DNA from: Cokeromyces recurvatus
Taxonomy: Eukaryota; Mucoromycota; Mucoromycetes; Mucorales; Mucoraceae
Direction of reading: 5' to 3'
Length of the DNA stretch: 64,000 nt
NCBI RefSeq assembly: GCF_025118155.1
Contig: NW_026251421.1
Location: 1 to 64,000, forward strand
A program made the translations under genes and the position numbers. Shown here in pieces: positions 12,441-25,933 of the stretch (position 1 is the first letter of the stretch; each line of letters begins with the position of its first letter). A model generated the notes under the pieces. The model saw only the letters and a program-made list of their open reading frames with translations. It searched no databases and was not told the DNA's origin.

Positions 12441-13504
12441 ATGAGTAGCTCTTTTGATCAAAACAAGTTTATCGTTGTAAGTATAAATAAAGACGATGTA
12501 AAAAGTGACTCCATTGATTAAACATCATGCCTTGATAATAGGACTTCCTTATGGGAGGTGTCTCTGCCGCTGTTTCCAAGACTGCAGCAGCTCCTATCGA
12601 ACGTATAAAACTTCTCATACAAAATCAAGATGAAATGATCAAACAAGGCCGTCTCTCGACCCCTTATAGAGGTATCAGTGATTGCTTTGCGCGTACCATT
12701 AAAGATGAGGGCTTTATTTCTCTTTGGAGAGGAAATACAGCTAACGTCATTCGTTATTTCCCTACACAAGCCCTTAATTTTGCCTTCAAAGATAAATTCA
12801 AGCGTATGTTTAATCGCAACAAGAGCGATGGATATTGGGCTTGGTTTGCCGGTAATTTAGCCTCAGGTGGTTTGGCTGGTGCTGCCTCTCTCTTGTTTGT
12901 CTACTCATTAGATTATGCTCGTACAAGATTAGCTAATGATGCTAAATCTGCCAAGAAAGGGGGTGAACGTCAATTTAATGGCCTAATTGATGTTTATAAA
13001 AAGACATTGAAATCAGATGGTGTTGCTGGTTTATATCGTGGCTTTAATATCTCATGTGTAGGTATTATTGTTTATCGTGGTCTTTATTTTGGTATGTATG
13101 ATTCGATTAAGCCTATTATGCCAAGTACACTTCAATCTTCTTTTATCGCTACTTTCTTGCTTGGTTGGGCTGTTACTACTGGTGCTGGCCTTGGTAATAT
13201 ATATATATATATATATATATACTGATATGAATTCTCTATATTTATTTATTTATTATAAATTTTAGCTTCTTATCCAATTGATACAGTTCGTCGTCGTATG
13301 ATGATGACTTCTGGTGCTGCTATCAAATATGATTCTTCTCTTCATGCATTCCGTGAAATTGTAGCCAAGGAAGGTGTTAAATCTCTTTTCAAGGGTGCTG
13401 GTGCTAATATCCTTCGTGCTATTGCTGGTGCAGGTGTATTGTCTGGTTATGATCAACTTCAATTAATTATGTTTGGTAAAAAGTTTTCTGGTGGATCTGG
13501 TTAA
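12441..13504 (+). CDS. Mitochondrial ADP/ATP carrier
   Basis: Inner-membrane antiporter exchanging cytosolic ADP for matrix ATP. Three exons (12441-12476, 12542-13193, 13266-13504) encode 308 residues, the usual length. Three carrier repeats are visible, with the signatures [20 protein letters not shown] and [12 protein letters not shown]; the last contains the RRRMMM signature specific to ADP/ATP carriers. The first exon ([12 protein letters not shown]) is short and easily missed. The second intron contains a TA-repeat tract. A strong C/T-rich tract precedes the ATG, fitting a highly expressed gene. Orthologous to the yeast AAC/PET9 group. Confidence 0.96.
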
Positions 13505-13634
13505 AGAAAAAAAGAAGGAAAAAAAAAGCACACACACATATATATATATTTTATATAAATAAATGGAACTTTATTTCTTTTTTTTTTTCTTTATAAATAT
13601 ATAATAAAATATGACAGCTATTATTTACAACTTT

Positions 13635-15203
13635 TTAACTTCTTTTTAATAAAGTCAAGACAGCAGCAGCCTCTACTGCATCTACTCCAGCAGTAGTCAA
13701 TGCATATGTATTGTTCACAATTCCAAACTTGTCTACAAGAGACATATCTGTTGTATGTCTTCTTTGATGAAGATTGATAGGTAATGACGACGTTGTGCTG
13801 GATGGCTGATTGAAATAATCTTTATTTGAGGGGATATAATCCATATCTTCTGTCGTTGTACTACTGCTATTCATCTTTTTAGGCTTTTCTCTTTTATTAT
13901 ACTTTTGTTTATTTTTCTTCTTTTTTTTGCTATTGGTTACTGTAGATGTTATTGTATCTTTACCACATAGTATTTTGCCATGTTTCCATTTAACACCGCA
14001 AGCATTACAGAGCGTACCAGCGCCCTGAGGCCCACGACGCCACATGGGTGTACTTTTAGAACCACAATATAAACATTTCTTTACAAATCCATTCGTGTTG
14101 TTATTATTAGATCTTGAATATTTTGTTGATAAATCATCTTCATCATTCCTTGCATGTTTGTTAAAAGGATGGAAGCTAACTTCTTGTTGCTCTATTGTTA
14201 TGTCCTCATCATCTTCTGCTTTCATTTCATTTTCAACTATGTCATTGTATAGGATAAGATATAGTGTGCAAAAAAAAAAAAAAGAATACAATTGTAAATA
14301 TTACCATAATCATCATCATCTTCCTCTTCTTCATCACTACTATAGTAGCGGCTCTTTCTTCTCCTTAAGTAACTATGTGCAATCATATTTGTAAATTTTA
14401 AATCTTCTTCATCTACAATATCATCTAATAAATCCAATTTTTGCGCTGATATTTGTTGATTATGTAATTTCATCAATTCAATCATCTTTCCATACATTGT
14501 TTCAAAGTTTAAAACTGTTTGTTTTAATGCGACATACAAGACCTTTGAAACACCAGATAATCGTATATTAGCTATGTTACTATTTTCTGAAGTTGGTCTT
14601 GATTTCATGCTACTTAGAAAAGAACTAACGTGTAATCCAGGATCAGTAAACCGTCTTCTTTGACGAACAACGGGTATATTAGTTGCACATACAGATGCAA
14701 ATTCTTCTAATTTAGAAGCATACGATAAAGAATGTGCTTCTTTTGGCATATGAAAGGAAATAATAGCCTATATAAATATAAATAAATATATAAATAAATA
14801 TTTATTTATATGTTTATACATCTTTCTTCACTCTAATATGATCACTAAAATAAAATTTTATGAATGTTTTACCTCTAAGGGCGGGGTTTCATTTATCGAC
14901 TCTACTATAGCCTCTCGAGGAAATAGATAATATTGTCTTGATAAATCAATACTGTTTTCTTCAATATGAGATGGTGATGGACCTTCTTCCAGCAAGCAAA
15001 ATATGACTTCATAGCGTATTACTCGGCGTCTTTTTCGTTTCTTTGGTGGTAATGCCATGGGTGACTTTTCAGAATCCAAAATGACAACAGGAGGCGGAGG
15101 AGAAGAAGAGGAAGGGATGAATGGACTTTCATCATTATTTGTTGTCATCAATACAGAAGACAATAAAACATCATCACTGCTACCGTTACTAATACCACTA
15201 CTG

Positions 15204-15238
<35 letters not shown>

Positions 15239-15589
15239 GCAACTACTTGGCGACTTTTTGTCAAATGCGATTTCAGATATTTCAGAATCAGCGATTTCAT
15301 AAAACAAGGCATTCAAATGAAAAGATGATTGAGTTAAAGGAATAATAGAAGCTGTTCCTAAACAGCGAGATTGGATACGAATAGTATTCCCACTAATGGG
15401 ATCCACATTATCTTTATCTAAATCTAAAGGTATTTGATAACTTGAGAACATTTGATTTATCCAATTTCTAAAGTTTAGATGGATGAGAAGACATGTTTTG
15501 TACAGGATCACATAAAGATCTGATTATATTTACCTGTGCTTTTTACCATCTGTTTCATTATTTGTCTTTGATCTTAATAAGAAAGTCAT
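13635..15589 (-). CDS. GATA-type zinc-finger transcription factor (Ams2/Spt21-like?)
   Basis: Four exons (15534-15589, 14873-15467, 14305-14767, 13635-14236) give 571 residues in phase. A single GATA finger lies at about residues 426-450: [16 protein letters not shown] then LCNACG (CX2C-X18-CX2C), followed by a basic tail. The N-terminal ~250 residues look like a separate folded domain ([39 protein letters not shown]) interrupted by a poly-Ser tract from a TCA/AGT-type repeat. Acidic runs precede the finger. The architecture (conserved N-domain plus one GATA finger) recalls Ams2/Spt21-type histone-gene regulators, but that is a guess from memory of the family. The nuclear DNA-binding role is well supported. 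Confidence 0.8.
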
Positions 15590-16759
15590 TTCTTCTTTTT
15601 TATAAAGTAAACTTGTAAATATATAAAAAAGTTGATCTTCAAGTTGGTTTTATTTCCCTTTTGTTTATAGATCCTTTTTTTTTTATATATAATCTCGTCG
15701 TTTGAATAAATAAATCTAAATATTGGTTTTGTTTTGTTTTAAAACAAAGATTGTACTGGAATAAAATAAAAAAGAATAATAATAATAATAATTAAAGGAA
15801 AAAAAAAAAAAAAATGGAAAGCGAAAAAAGAAAAAAGCACTCCACTACATTATAAGACGCCAGAAAAATGTCGGTAAATTAAACTACCGAAATGGTTATC
15901 TGTAGTAGTATTTGATTTCTGCAGCTCCATCCCTACTAAAACAAAATTGATATTATGACTATATATAAAAGAAGATATCGTCTTTGTTATAGGAAAGAAT
16001 GGTTTACAATGAACAAAATGAATTATTCCCTCTTTGATAGTATTTGATTATACATGATTGAAAGGGGAAGCTTTATTTCTTAAGAGTAAATCATTTCAGC
16101 TTTTGATAGATTAGGAATATTATTTCTATTTGATTCGAATATCTATAAGTCCTAGTTTTGTATTTATTTCCAAGGCATTCTACAGATATTAGTCAGAATT
16201 GAAATATTTTTATAATGAATCATCAAATTATATAATACATATCGGAGAGAATGATTTGAGTGTATAAATATAATTTAGATATATTTAACATTTAAAGGTC
16301 GTAAAAAAAAAAAATGTACCGAGTAATGTGTTTCAATATGATGTATCTTATATTACCTTAATCTTCACGATACAGAATAGTTATGAATAAATGTAGAGAA
16401 GAATAGGCCTCTTCGCTCTGTTTAAATCAACTATATCGAATAGATGCATTATCAAAATTTAAATGTAAGGAACCATATATTAGATGCCTTATAGGTCCTG
16501 AATATAAAAAAGTCCAAAACAACAGAATAAATATAGTACAGTAATGAAACACTTAAAAGGTAACCATTAGGGCACAATATAACTTGTGTTTACCTTTACA
16601 ATCCGAAAATTCAAATAAGTTAACATATAATACAAATACTATACCAACTAAGCATGTAAAACTAGTAGTATAGCTGTAGAAACTAACCAACATTACTGTC
16701 ACCAAAATTGACTTGATGCAGATATAGTGTTTCCTTTATGGAAGAGGTTATTTTAGAGG

Positions 16760-16792
<33 letters not shown>

Positions 16793-17749
16793 TCAGAAAC
16801 TTAAGAAGCTTTATTCTGAGTATATAAAATATTACAGAAATAATATGGCAGCAGAGTTTTGAAAAAAGCTAGGAATGTAGTTTAAACTTTGTTTTTGATT
16901 CTTTTAACCAGACTATCAGAGGTTTGTGATTATTTGAATTGTTATTACAGCTAAACTATGGAATATCTTTGAAAATATATCTGCTACAAGAGTTTTAATA
17001 AGAGTGACAAACATTAATAATGCAAGACTTATAAAGTAAGAAGAAGAAAAAGAAATGGATTATGTATTTAGTGATAAGGAAGGCCTGAGTATACATCTTT
17101 ATTCATTACAAGTCATAACATCTGCAGTACTTATCCAATAAAATAAGTTCTTTTATAACATCTAAATACGATTTATAAATAAGACATCCTCCTAAATTTA
17201 TTCATTAGAAAGCATTCGTATTCAAACAAAATAATAGATATTATATCAAATAATATATTTAGTCAATTAAGATACTTTAAAACTAAATATGCGTACCCTT
17301 TACATGAAAGACTAAACAAAATACTGAAAAAAGGAGAGATCGATAATTCTGTTTACAATATTGGTTGAATGCTGATCAAATTTGAAACAACGCATTATTA
17401 GAGTTCGGGATTTAAATATGATAAGAGATAGTAATTTGTAACCATGTCTCCATGCGATCTATATATTACTTCAGCACTATTTTAGGGTCTAGCGTAAAAA
17501 AGAAAGGTTTATATAATAAAGCAATTTATATATATGTATATTTCTTTTAAATTGGTACAAAAATATTTACAATAAATAATTAAACGATACTAAAAGTTTT
17601 AAAGATGAAAAAGGATAAAGTGGAGGGGTTATTATGTACATACAAATTTTCATGTATGTATAAATATATAAATATATAAACAATATTTTAGAGAGGAAAA
17701 AAAGAAGAGGTAATGCATAAAAATAAATGTACATCTTGATGCTATAATT
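15590..17749. other. AT-rich intergenic region (2.2 kb)
   Basis: No gene recognised on either strand. It contains an A homopolymer of 31 at 16760-16790 and an (AAT)n tract near 15778-15793. The 3' part is presumably the 3' UTR and flank of the malate dehydrogenase gene. Confidence 0.6.
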
Positions 17750-18875
17750 CTATAATTTGGAATCATCGGTAATAAAAGAAACACCTTTCACAATATTACT
17801 TTTGAGTTCAGGTACTGCTGATTTCAATAACTTGTATTCATATTTAGATATTTTACCAATTGGTAAGATACGTTGAACTCCATTACGTCCAAACTCAATT
17901 GGGACTGAAAAATACTCGATTTCTTCATCTGCAATACGACGTACTGATTGAGCACCCTGTGGATCAGCTTGAAGATTTACGTAAGCACATTCAATACGAT
18001 TCACACCGTGGAAGACAGACTCAATCAAATTAAGGGTGAAACGTGCACCTGCATATGCCATTGATAATGTTGCACTACCAGCTCCATTCTTAGCTTTCAC
18101 AACTTCATCACCAGCAAATTGAATACGTCTTGTAAGGGTTTCAATTTCTTGGTCTGTCAGATTTTCAGTACCAGGCACCTGAGACACTAAAGGGATAATC
18201 GTAACACCACTATGACCACCAACGACAGGTACATTTACGTGTCTAGGGCTAGCTTCTAAAAGCTCAGCTAAAAAAGTAGAGGAGCGAACAAGATCTAAGG
18301 TCGTTACACCAAAATTTTGCGTGGGTCATAAACATTATACTTTTTAAAGACTTCTGAAACAATGGGAACATTAGAATTGACAGGATTGGAAATAATACAT
18401 ATAAGGGCGTTAGGGGCATAATTAGCAGCAGCTACTGCGAGGTCTCTTACTATTCCTGCATTAATTTTGAAAAGGTCATCTCGAGACATACCAGGTTTTC
18501 GAGGAACACCTGCTGGAATAACAACTAAATAATAATAATAATAGGTTTAATATTCTATATTACTAAAAAAAAAAGAATATAAAAAATTTACCGATATCAG
18601 CATCTCTTATTGCTTCTTCCAATTCAAGAGGACCAACATGGCCTGTAACTTTACTACTCGTATCAATATGACTAATAAAAAACCAACAATAACGTTAATT
18701 TCTTTCGAAAAGAAAAAAAATACTGTTTCGTATTTTACCTAAGGTCTGCTGCAACACCATGTGCATTTACAATATCATACAGAGCAAGATGAGAAATAAG
18801 ATTAGATTGCTTTAACAATGTTGAAAGAGGTTGGCCAATGCCACCAGAGGCTCCACAAACAGTTACTTTAACCAT
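17750..18875 (-). CDS. Malate dehydrogenase, probably peroxisomal, with a 1-nt frameshift
   Basis: NAD-dependent malate/oxaloacetate interconversion. Exons: 18739-18875, 18592-18671, 17750-18524. The N-terminus [16 protein letters not shown] is the nucleotide-binding fold with no mitochondrial presequence. Also visible are [17 protein letters not shown] (substrate Arg region), [10 protein letters not shown] and the catalytic His in [13 protein letters not shown]. The protein ends in SKL, a canonical PTS1, so a peroxisomal (glyoxylate-cycle or NADH-shuttle) enzyme is inferred. At 18311-18318 the sequence AAAATTTT is one base short: DPRKI is followed by a stop, while [10 protein letters not shown] continues in the next frame. 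With one base restored, the length would be 330 residues, normal for the family. The cause is either a homopolymer base-calling error or a real lesion. Confidence 0.88.
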
Positions 18876-19855
18876 AATAAATATAAGAAGAAAAGATAGT
18901 ATATATGTTTTTATATCAAAAAAAAAAAAATTAGTTTCCTTTTCTTCCTCATCTCTATCCTTACTTCTTTTTATACTAGCGCGCTTCTTTAATAAAATTC
19001 ATTACCCGTTTATAGATGTTGTTCCAGTCTAATATGAGGTTAAATTTATTGGGCAGATTTTGACTTCCGACGATCCATCTTCTTTCTTTAAAAAGCCTGA
19101 AATGATAATCTTTAACATTTTCTTTTGGTATGATTCTATATTAAACCGCTTTCTCTCTTAACAAACTTGAATAAAGTCTTTTCACTTAATTTGTTTAACA
19201 AAAAAAATATTTTGACTTTATTTTCCGTTATTTTATTTTATTTTATTTTTATTTTTATTTTTATGTTTATGTTTATGCAATAATATAGAAAATTAGAAAA
19301 GATCAGATATTTTTTTCTTTTTATTTTCTTTTTTTAATTATAGTGTCACTACTGCAATTTTGACAGCTAGATTTTACCATTTATAAAAATTTGTAAAAAA
19401 AAAAAAAAAAAAAAAATATCCAATGGGCAGGCAGCATGTATAATAACTAAATTGCCGCACTTCTAGTTAGTTCAAAAAAATAAAAAAGAAAAAAAAAAAG
19501 TAACAGCTAGATTTTGCACTACTTTTTTCCATAAATATTTGAATTCCGTATAAATTAAAATCTTTTGCTGTTATAAAGTGTGCAAAATTCAAAATAATTC
19601 TTTATTAAGACAGCCTTCCAACAATTTAGCCGAATAACGGCAAAATCCTTCCAAAATCACTGAGGAAAAACAAAACTTATTACAAGCACGAGTAATAATC
19701 CTATTAATAAGTGTTTCACTACTTTGTAGAAGTTTTTTTTCTTTTTTGTTTGCGTTTAGTAGCATAAATAAACCATTTCATCAGATTTAATTTAAGCAAA
19801 TAAATACAGTTATATTCACTACTAAGAATTAATTTTCCTATATTAACTCTAGTAT

Positions 19856-19895
<40 letters not shown>

Positions 19896-21136
19896 CCTTA
19901 TACAAACTTAAAATATTGATGTAATGATCAGCAATAGTCCTCACAGACCTTTTAGTAATAATCTTACCTAATATTATTTTCTTTGAGGGAATTAATGTTT
20001 ATTATCCTACTTTTATACTAGGATATAATTTAACATTTAAAATGGTTGAAGTCTTAACTCTAGTTTTATTATACTCTTTTAATAGAAGATAAAATTCGGT
20101 TGATAGGAAGATAATTAAGTTCAATAGAACAATGAATAAGGTAGCCGGTATAACTCTCCAAGTAGTGACGCAATTATAAACAAGTATGATTGTCCTCGAT
20201 GTAAGAGTAAAACAAAAAGAGTTAAACCATTCGAAAAAAATATTTACAAATATTAAATAATAAAATGAATCGGTTTATGAATGTAATACTACATATATGT
20301 CTTTGAACAATTTGTTAAGATCAACAGCCCCAGAAGCTAATACAAGTAGTTTAAATTAAGTAAGTCAACCATTAAAAATGATATTTTTTAATTCTATAAA
20401 TAATGACGCTATTGTCTAATTTGCATGAAGGACGGGAAGTACACCGCCAGTTGATTGAATATTATGAGGCTGTAGAACAACTATCAAATATTAATATCAA
20501 TAATAAAAAGAGGATCCAGCAGGTTATCGATTTGTTTGATCTTATCGTCATTATCATTACTAATCTGATTACCAAAACCGCTTATAAACAGTTAGCAATT
20601 GCTTTTTTTCTAATCCAGCAAAATATTTTCAACCTTTGGAAAAAAAAAAATTACTAACGGCCTTAGATATAAATAACAATAGAAATCACTATAGGGCGAT
20701 ATAAATATTTTGCTTTATCAAAATTTTATCTTTTTTTTATAGTAGCTCGATATAAGAGTTACTATACTTTCAATTTCTAGTGTATTGGCTTTTTCTAGTG
20801 TAATAATACGATTCTTGAAAGTTATATATCGCTTTACATTATCCCTTCAAATAAATATGGTGCAGAGAAGTTATATACTATATAGTACTCATTACAACGA
20901 CATCAGTAACCCCTTTTTATTTTGATGTTGGTGGGATAATGTTTTCTTTTTTACAAATAAATATTAAACCTTACTAAAAAGGAGCTTTACAGCAAGTAAT
21001 ATTTGCTATTTTATTATCATTTCTCTCTTTCCTTTAATGTTCTCTTTCATTATATATATTTTAATAATAATAAAAAAAAGATCGATATTAATCCAATAAA
21101 TCAATTAAGGCTATATAAAAATAAAGAAGTTAACTA
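18876..21136. other. AT-rich intergenic region (2.3 kb)
   Basis: No confident gene. It contains a 34-nt T run at 19857-19890 and a direct repeat of ACAGCTAGATTTT at about 19363-19375 and 19503-19515. A weak open frame at 20403-20657 on the plus strand begins MTLLSNLHEGREVHRQLIEY. That frame has plausible composition but no recognisable domain and no clear splice partners. Confidence 0.5.
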
Positions 21137-22888
21137 TTATTTGTTTATATAAATATGATGTATATTACCTTGAAATACTAATGATCCAACCATTGTGCAT
21201 AGAAGAACAATCGCGTCTAGTTTTGCAAAAGGAAGCGCACACATGGACCAAAGAATAATTGCATTTAAAAGCCTTGAACCTATAATTATTCTTCCATATA
21301 TATCTATAAATTCATAGTTAGATAGTGTATATTATTGAATAATAGTTTTCTGTTTAATAAGCTACCTGATATTTTGGTATTCAATGCTTTAATAAGTGAA
21401 TTTATTATCAAAATGAGGCCTGCAAAAATAAGAAAGGTTTTATAGACAAAGACAATTTGACTATCTGATATTGTCTCTGTAAATGATCCAGTGGGTTCTG
21501 AGCGACGAGCCAAATGATGCGAAGTTGACATGGCATGTTCTTCAGCATTATTATCATTACCAGCAATCATACTTATTGTTCCTGTCACTACAGTAGTTGC
21601 AAAGTAAAGGCACCATGATGTCCAAGTTGTTATAGTGGTAACTGGTTCCTTATGGCTAACATTATTCGAGATTTGGTTTTGTTCATTTGTCAATTTCATC
21701 GGATTATAATAATATGCATCATTTTCTTTATCTCTGTTGGCTAATAAAAAGTCATGAACAGCTCGTTTAGCTTTGTGATGCGGACTTTCTGATTCTCCAC
21801 TTGATTCTTGATGTGTTGAGGCTGAAGTTCCATCATGTGCTGTAGTAGCTGGTGTAGAACTATGCTGTCCTGATCCTATTGTTGTATCATCTTGAGTTAC
21901 CTCTTCATCAGGTAACTTGTGATCACTAATCAACTGAAACCTGAAAATTTTCAAGCTAACATTTTATATGTTAGAAGAATTTGTATATTTTATGAATATC
22001 TTATTCTTTTTTTTTTTTATGCCTTTACATATCAATTAGAGAAATACCAAATGCGACTTGACATAAATGAAGAGGAAAATGAAGATATACCCATACTTGA
22101 TGATATGTATTATGTAAGAAAATCTATTTTTCAAAAGAAATACATATAAAGCACGTATATCAAATAAATACTATGACATATAATAATAATAAAATATATT
22201 ACCTCCTTGTTAAAATCTTCAAAATACATGAAAAAGAATCCAAAAATGATAAACACTGCCATAAAATTAGGAATACTACCAAACAAGTATATATCGTATA
22301 TAGTTAGTTAATATGAATAGACATGTATATCATATACATATATAAAAAATATATATTTATATGTACGCTGTAATTAAATAATTTCCTGTTGCAGACACCA
22401 AAGACACCAAACCCATCAAATTTTCTCCCAGAACAATTAAGGAAAGTAATCCAAGTCGCTCTGCTAAGTGACTGGCAGCCCAGGAGAGTCTCTTGTCTCC
22501 TCTCACAATCACATTTACTAAAATTTCACACAAAACACCTACATACCAAAGAATACGATGTATATCTTTTTCTAAAATAGTTAGTGAGGATACCCATAAT
22601 CCAATTGACAAGAGATTAGCTCCCACATAAAATAGTAAGGCCATTCGTGATTTTGACTTGGCAAGGATAGAAACAATAAAAACTATATATAATTTCAGGT
22701 TAACCCATAAGAAATCACCTTCCTCTTCTTACTTTATTTATACTTTACCAACAAAATATTCTATTGCAAGTACAGCCTTTAATGCAATGTAGCCATATAC
22801 ATAGCCTGCTGAGTTTAAAAAGTATTCGGATGATCCTGCCATACCAACTATTATATAATTATTTTTAGTAGTCATTACAATAGCTTCC

Positions 22889-22931
<43 letters not shown>

Positions 22932-23694
22932 CACTTTACTAACTGCGCACATTTCTATAAGCTTATAAATATGATGCACAACATCATCACTACAACTCTA
23001 TAATTAATTGAAGCACTAAAATAATATATTGTTTTTTTTAACAATCTTACGTATCAAATCTAGATGTATATCTATATAGAATAAAAAAAAAAAAATAGAA
23101 ATAGATATAAATAAGCTAATAAAAACAGACTGCAAATAAGTTTTAAATATATCTACTTTACAATGAACTAGCCAACCAAGCCCACCAAGTAATAATAAAC
23201 CATTGCGCATAGAGAAATAATGATCCCCAATCCATAATATGATGACTATGCGTAAATTGTGTCAAGGTAGCCACATAAAATAAATCATAAAACAGCTCCA
23301 ACCATGAAGCAGCCTTTTCCTCTCCAATATCTGCGCTAAGATCAGGCTCAGGGTGTTGAAAAAAGGGACGACGAGTAGCTTCGACAGGTAGACTAATTGC
23401 ATGATGATTATGTTTGACTTTAAATTCTACATAAAAGTTTTCATTAAATTCTATAATATGATTATCAGCATGATGATGATGATGACCGTGATGTTCTCCT
23501 GAGCGAAGAAGTTCTATTTTATGATGAATTTTAATCGAAAATTCTCGCTTAATTTTGTAAAGAAATTCAGTTAGACCGTCTGTATCACGAACTCCATTGA
23601 ATTGTATCCTTTCTTGTTGAGTAAAATTCAACTTTTAATAGCAGTAGTCTTAGATATATAATTTATATTTGTGTGTATTTATAAATACATCCTT

Positions 23695-23741
<47 letters not shown>

Positions 23742-24235
23742 TTTTCGCAAAAATCATTTGCTGCATCATAATCCAAAACAAATCTTTGATTACCTCGAAG
23801 CTGACGAAAATGTAATACTATATTATTTATCAATATAAATTACTACTACTTTTATAATTAAGTTTATATTACTAAGAGTATAATGAATATTATTTTGTGA
23901 GGAGGAATCACTAATAAAAAGAGAAAAAAAATTTAATCCTCTGTACGACTTGTTCCAAGAAACATGAAAATGTATTGAATTTTTTACCTATTTAGATTCT
24001 TATTTTGTTGATGCAACTTGGGCAGTTGATTTACTGTTGTTTTATATTCTTGCATAGGGTATGCCGATGTGTCTTCATTATCTGATTCTATTTTCTCATT
24101 ATGTTCAGTTTCGTTTATAGCATTTGTCAATCCAATCCTTTCTTCTTCATCATCTCTCGACTGTCCTATATTCATTCTTCCAATAGGAGGTCTGTATCGA
24201 CTGGCTCGAAGTGTTGGTCCTCTTCTCATTGACAT
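21137..24235 (-). CDS. LtrA-family (low temperature requirement A) membrane protein
   Basis: Twelve exons join in phase to 742 residues: 23988-24235, 23873-23910, 23741-23817, 23162-23631, 23052-23072, 22940-22989, 22749-22847, 22367-22682, 22203-22275, 22029-22123, 21366-21940 and 21137-21303. Family motifs are WLELFYDLFYVATLTQ, ITWWAWLASSLYTSRFDTDD, AERLGLLSLIVLGENLMG and VWVYLHFPLHL. The body is a polytopic membrane domain with many hydrophobic helices. A His-rich stretch (HHGHHHHHADNH) precedes it, and a hydrophilic loop with a Ser/Thr-rich segment lies near residues 480-600. LtrA proteins are widespread in bacteria and fungi with no settled biochemical function. The last exon may be spliced further; the stop used is at 21137-21139. 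Confidence 0.85.
23697..23738. repeat. T homopolymer (42 nt) in LtrA-family intron
   Basis: An uninterrupted run just inside the donor of the third LtrA intron (minus strand; poly-A on the transcript). Similar 40-nt T tract at 22890-22929 in a later intron of the same gene. Confidence 0.9.
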
Positions 24236-25933
24236 GACCAAATATAAATTATAGAAAAGAAAAGAAAAGAGCACTGTTATAGATCTATAGTTATTTATCC
24301 TTTCCCCCTTTTTTTTATATTTATATATTCATATACAAATATATTTTTAAAAATTTCAGATAGTTTATTGGCATTTGCGGTCAATATTTTAGTTCCTTTT
24401 TTAATGAATTTGTGTATCACGATGTTTATTTTTACGAAAATCATTATTTCCTATTTTGCACATCTAGTTCTTTGGCTTGTGTATTCACTTTTTTTTCTTT
24501 TTAAACAATTAAGACATAAGTTTTAATAAGTTAAACACTTATTAATGAATGGAATTTGAGTCATTATATTTCATCTAAAATACTATCATATTGGTTTACT
24601 CAATACATTATGTTGCAAAAAGGTGAGTAAACGGAGTGAGAGATTTTTTTTTTTTTTTTTTTTTTAAATTTTCGGTCATAAAAAAGCAGCCTCAAAAAAA
24701 AAAAAAAAATCTTATTTAAGCTTTGAACAGCCTCAAATATTACCTTAATTAAAGTCGGTTACTCTCTCGTGCTTAGTATAAGTTTTGCCCCTTTATTTGT
24801 CTAAATTCCTCCCTATTAGCATTATTGATGACATATCGATTTATTTAAAAGCTTGATGACATGATGGAATAGCCCAGTTAATATCTTGATATATTATATC
24901 AATGTGTATTTACACTGAACAACAGGTAATAACGTTACACATAAACCTTGAAATATAATAATAATTATTATTTATGTACATTCATACATATATAAATATA
25001 ATAGAATAGTAGATTACACCAATACATCTGATATTTGTATACATTGACACTTTTTAGTCGGCTTCAATAGACCAAAGTGTAGTACAGTCAAACTATAGGT
25101 TGAATTGCATATTCTCATAATCATCAAGTAACAACTAACAATAACGATCATTATTGTACCATAATTGAATAGTGTTAAAGTATTATACTGACTATGACAT
25201 AATTTTTAATACAAACGTTATTAGTTTAGAATCTTCAGGAACTTAATAAAACAACATTTGACATTGGAATACGTAATCATATATACTATTGTACCTGGCT
25301 TGATATTCTTTCTTCGCATGCTTTCCTCTCCCTTCTTTTAAGCATGCTCAAGACGTAATATCACTGGTCTACGTTTCTAATTGTATCGTTAATGTATCTC
25401 TATTTTTAAGTACTGTATTCACCGAAAGCACTGGGAAGATCATGGGATTTGATCATCTCTGAGTACATAAACAAAACAAAACAAATCAAAGGGTTTAAAG
25501 GTAGAGAAATTATATGAATTAGGTATGAAAATGTAAGCTTCCCTTATCAAGCTTGGTCTTCGAAGCAACATTGGATTTTTTTTTCTTTATATGTATATAG
25601 ATGTTTACTTGTCTTCTTTCAAGTTATATATTGTTAAATCATGGTCATGTTAGCGGTATATTGTATAAATATCATAAGCTTTTGGGTAATAATATCCGTA
25701 ATTTTCATAAGCTTGAACAAGAATTTATTATTGGCAACTTATTATTCGCTATTTGAATGTTTTGGTCTAGGTTTTACATCTAATGTATAAAAACTGACAT
25801 AAAAATTGTCACAGCAGTACAGTGTATTATTTATTTAATTAGTATTATTATTATTATAAATCTAATAAATTTATTGGAATGCATTGTTTTAGAGACAAGA
25901 TATTCTTTAATAGCAACAGCTAAGAATTGAATG
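24236..25933. other. AT-rich intergenic region (1.7 kb)
   Basis: No gene seen. It contains a T run followed closely by an A run (about 24641-24710) with two copies of CAGCCTCAAA nearby, and a short GCATGCTT...AAGCATGC inverted repeat near 25317-25349. Confidence 0.55.

Noticed and set aside
20403..20657. 84-codon plus-strand frame
   Set aside because: Start is somewhat protein-like (NLHEGREVHRQLIEYYEAV), but the end becomes AT-driven, and no splice sites or homology could be shown. Noted in the intergenic entry only.
24600..24785. Possible small inverted-repeat transposon around facing T and A runs
   Set aside because: The flanking arms (GTGAGTAAACGG versus CGGTTACTCTC) match only weakly, and no target duplication is visible.
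25317..25349. GCATGCTT...AAGCATGC inverted repeat
   Set aside because: Only 8-bp arms in AT-rich spacer with no gene or terminator context; could be chance.
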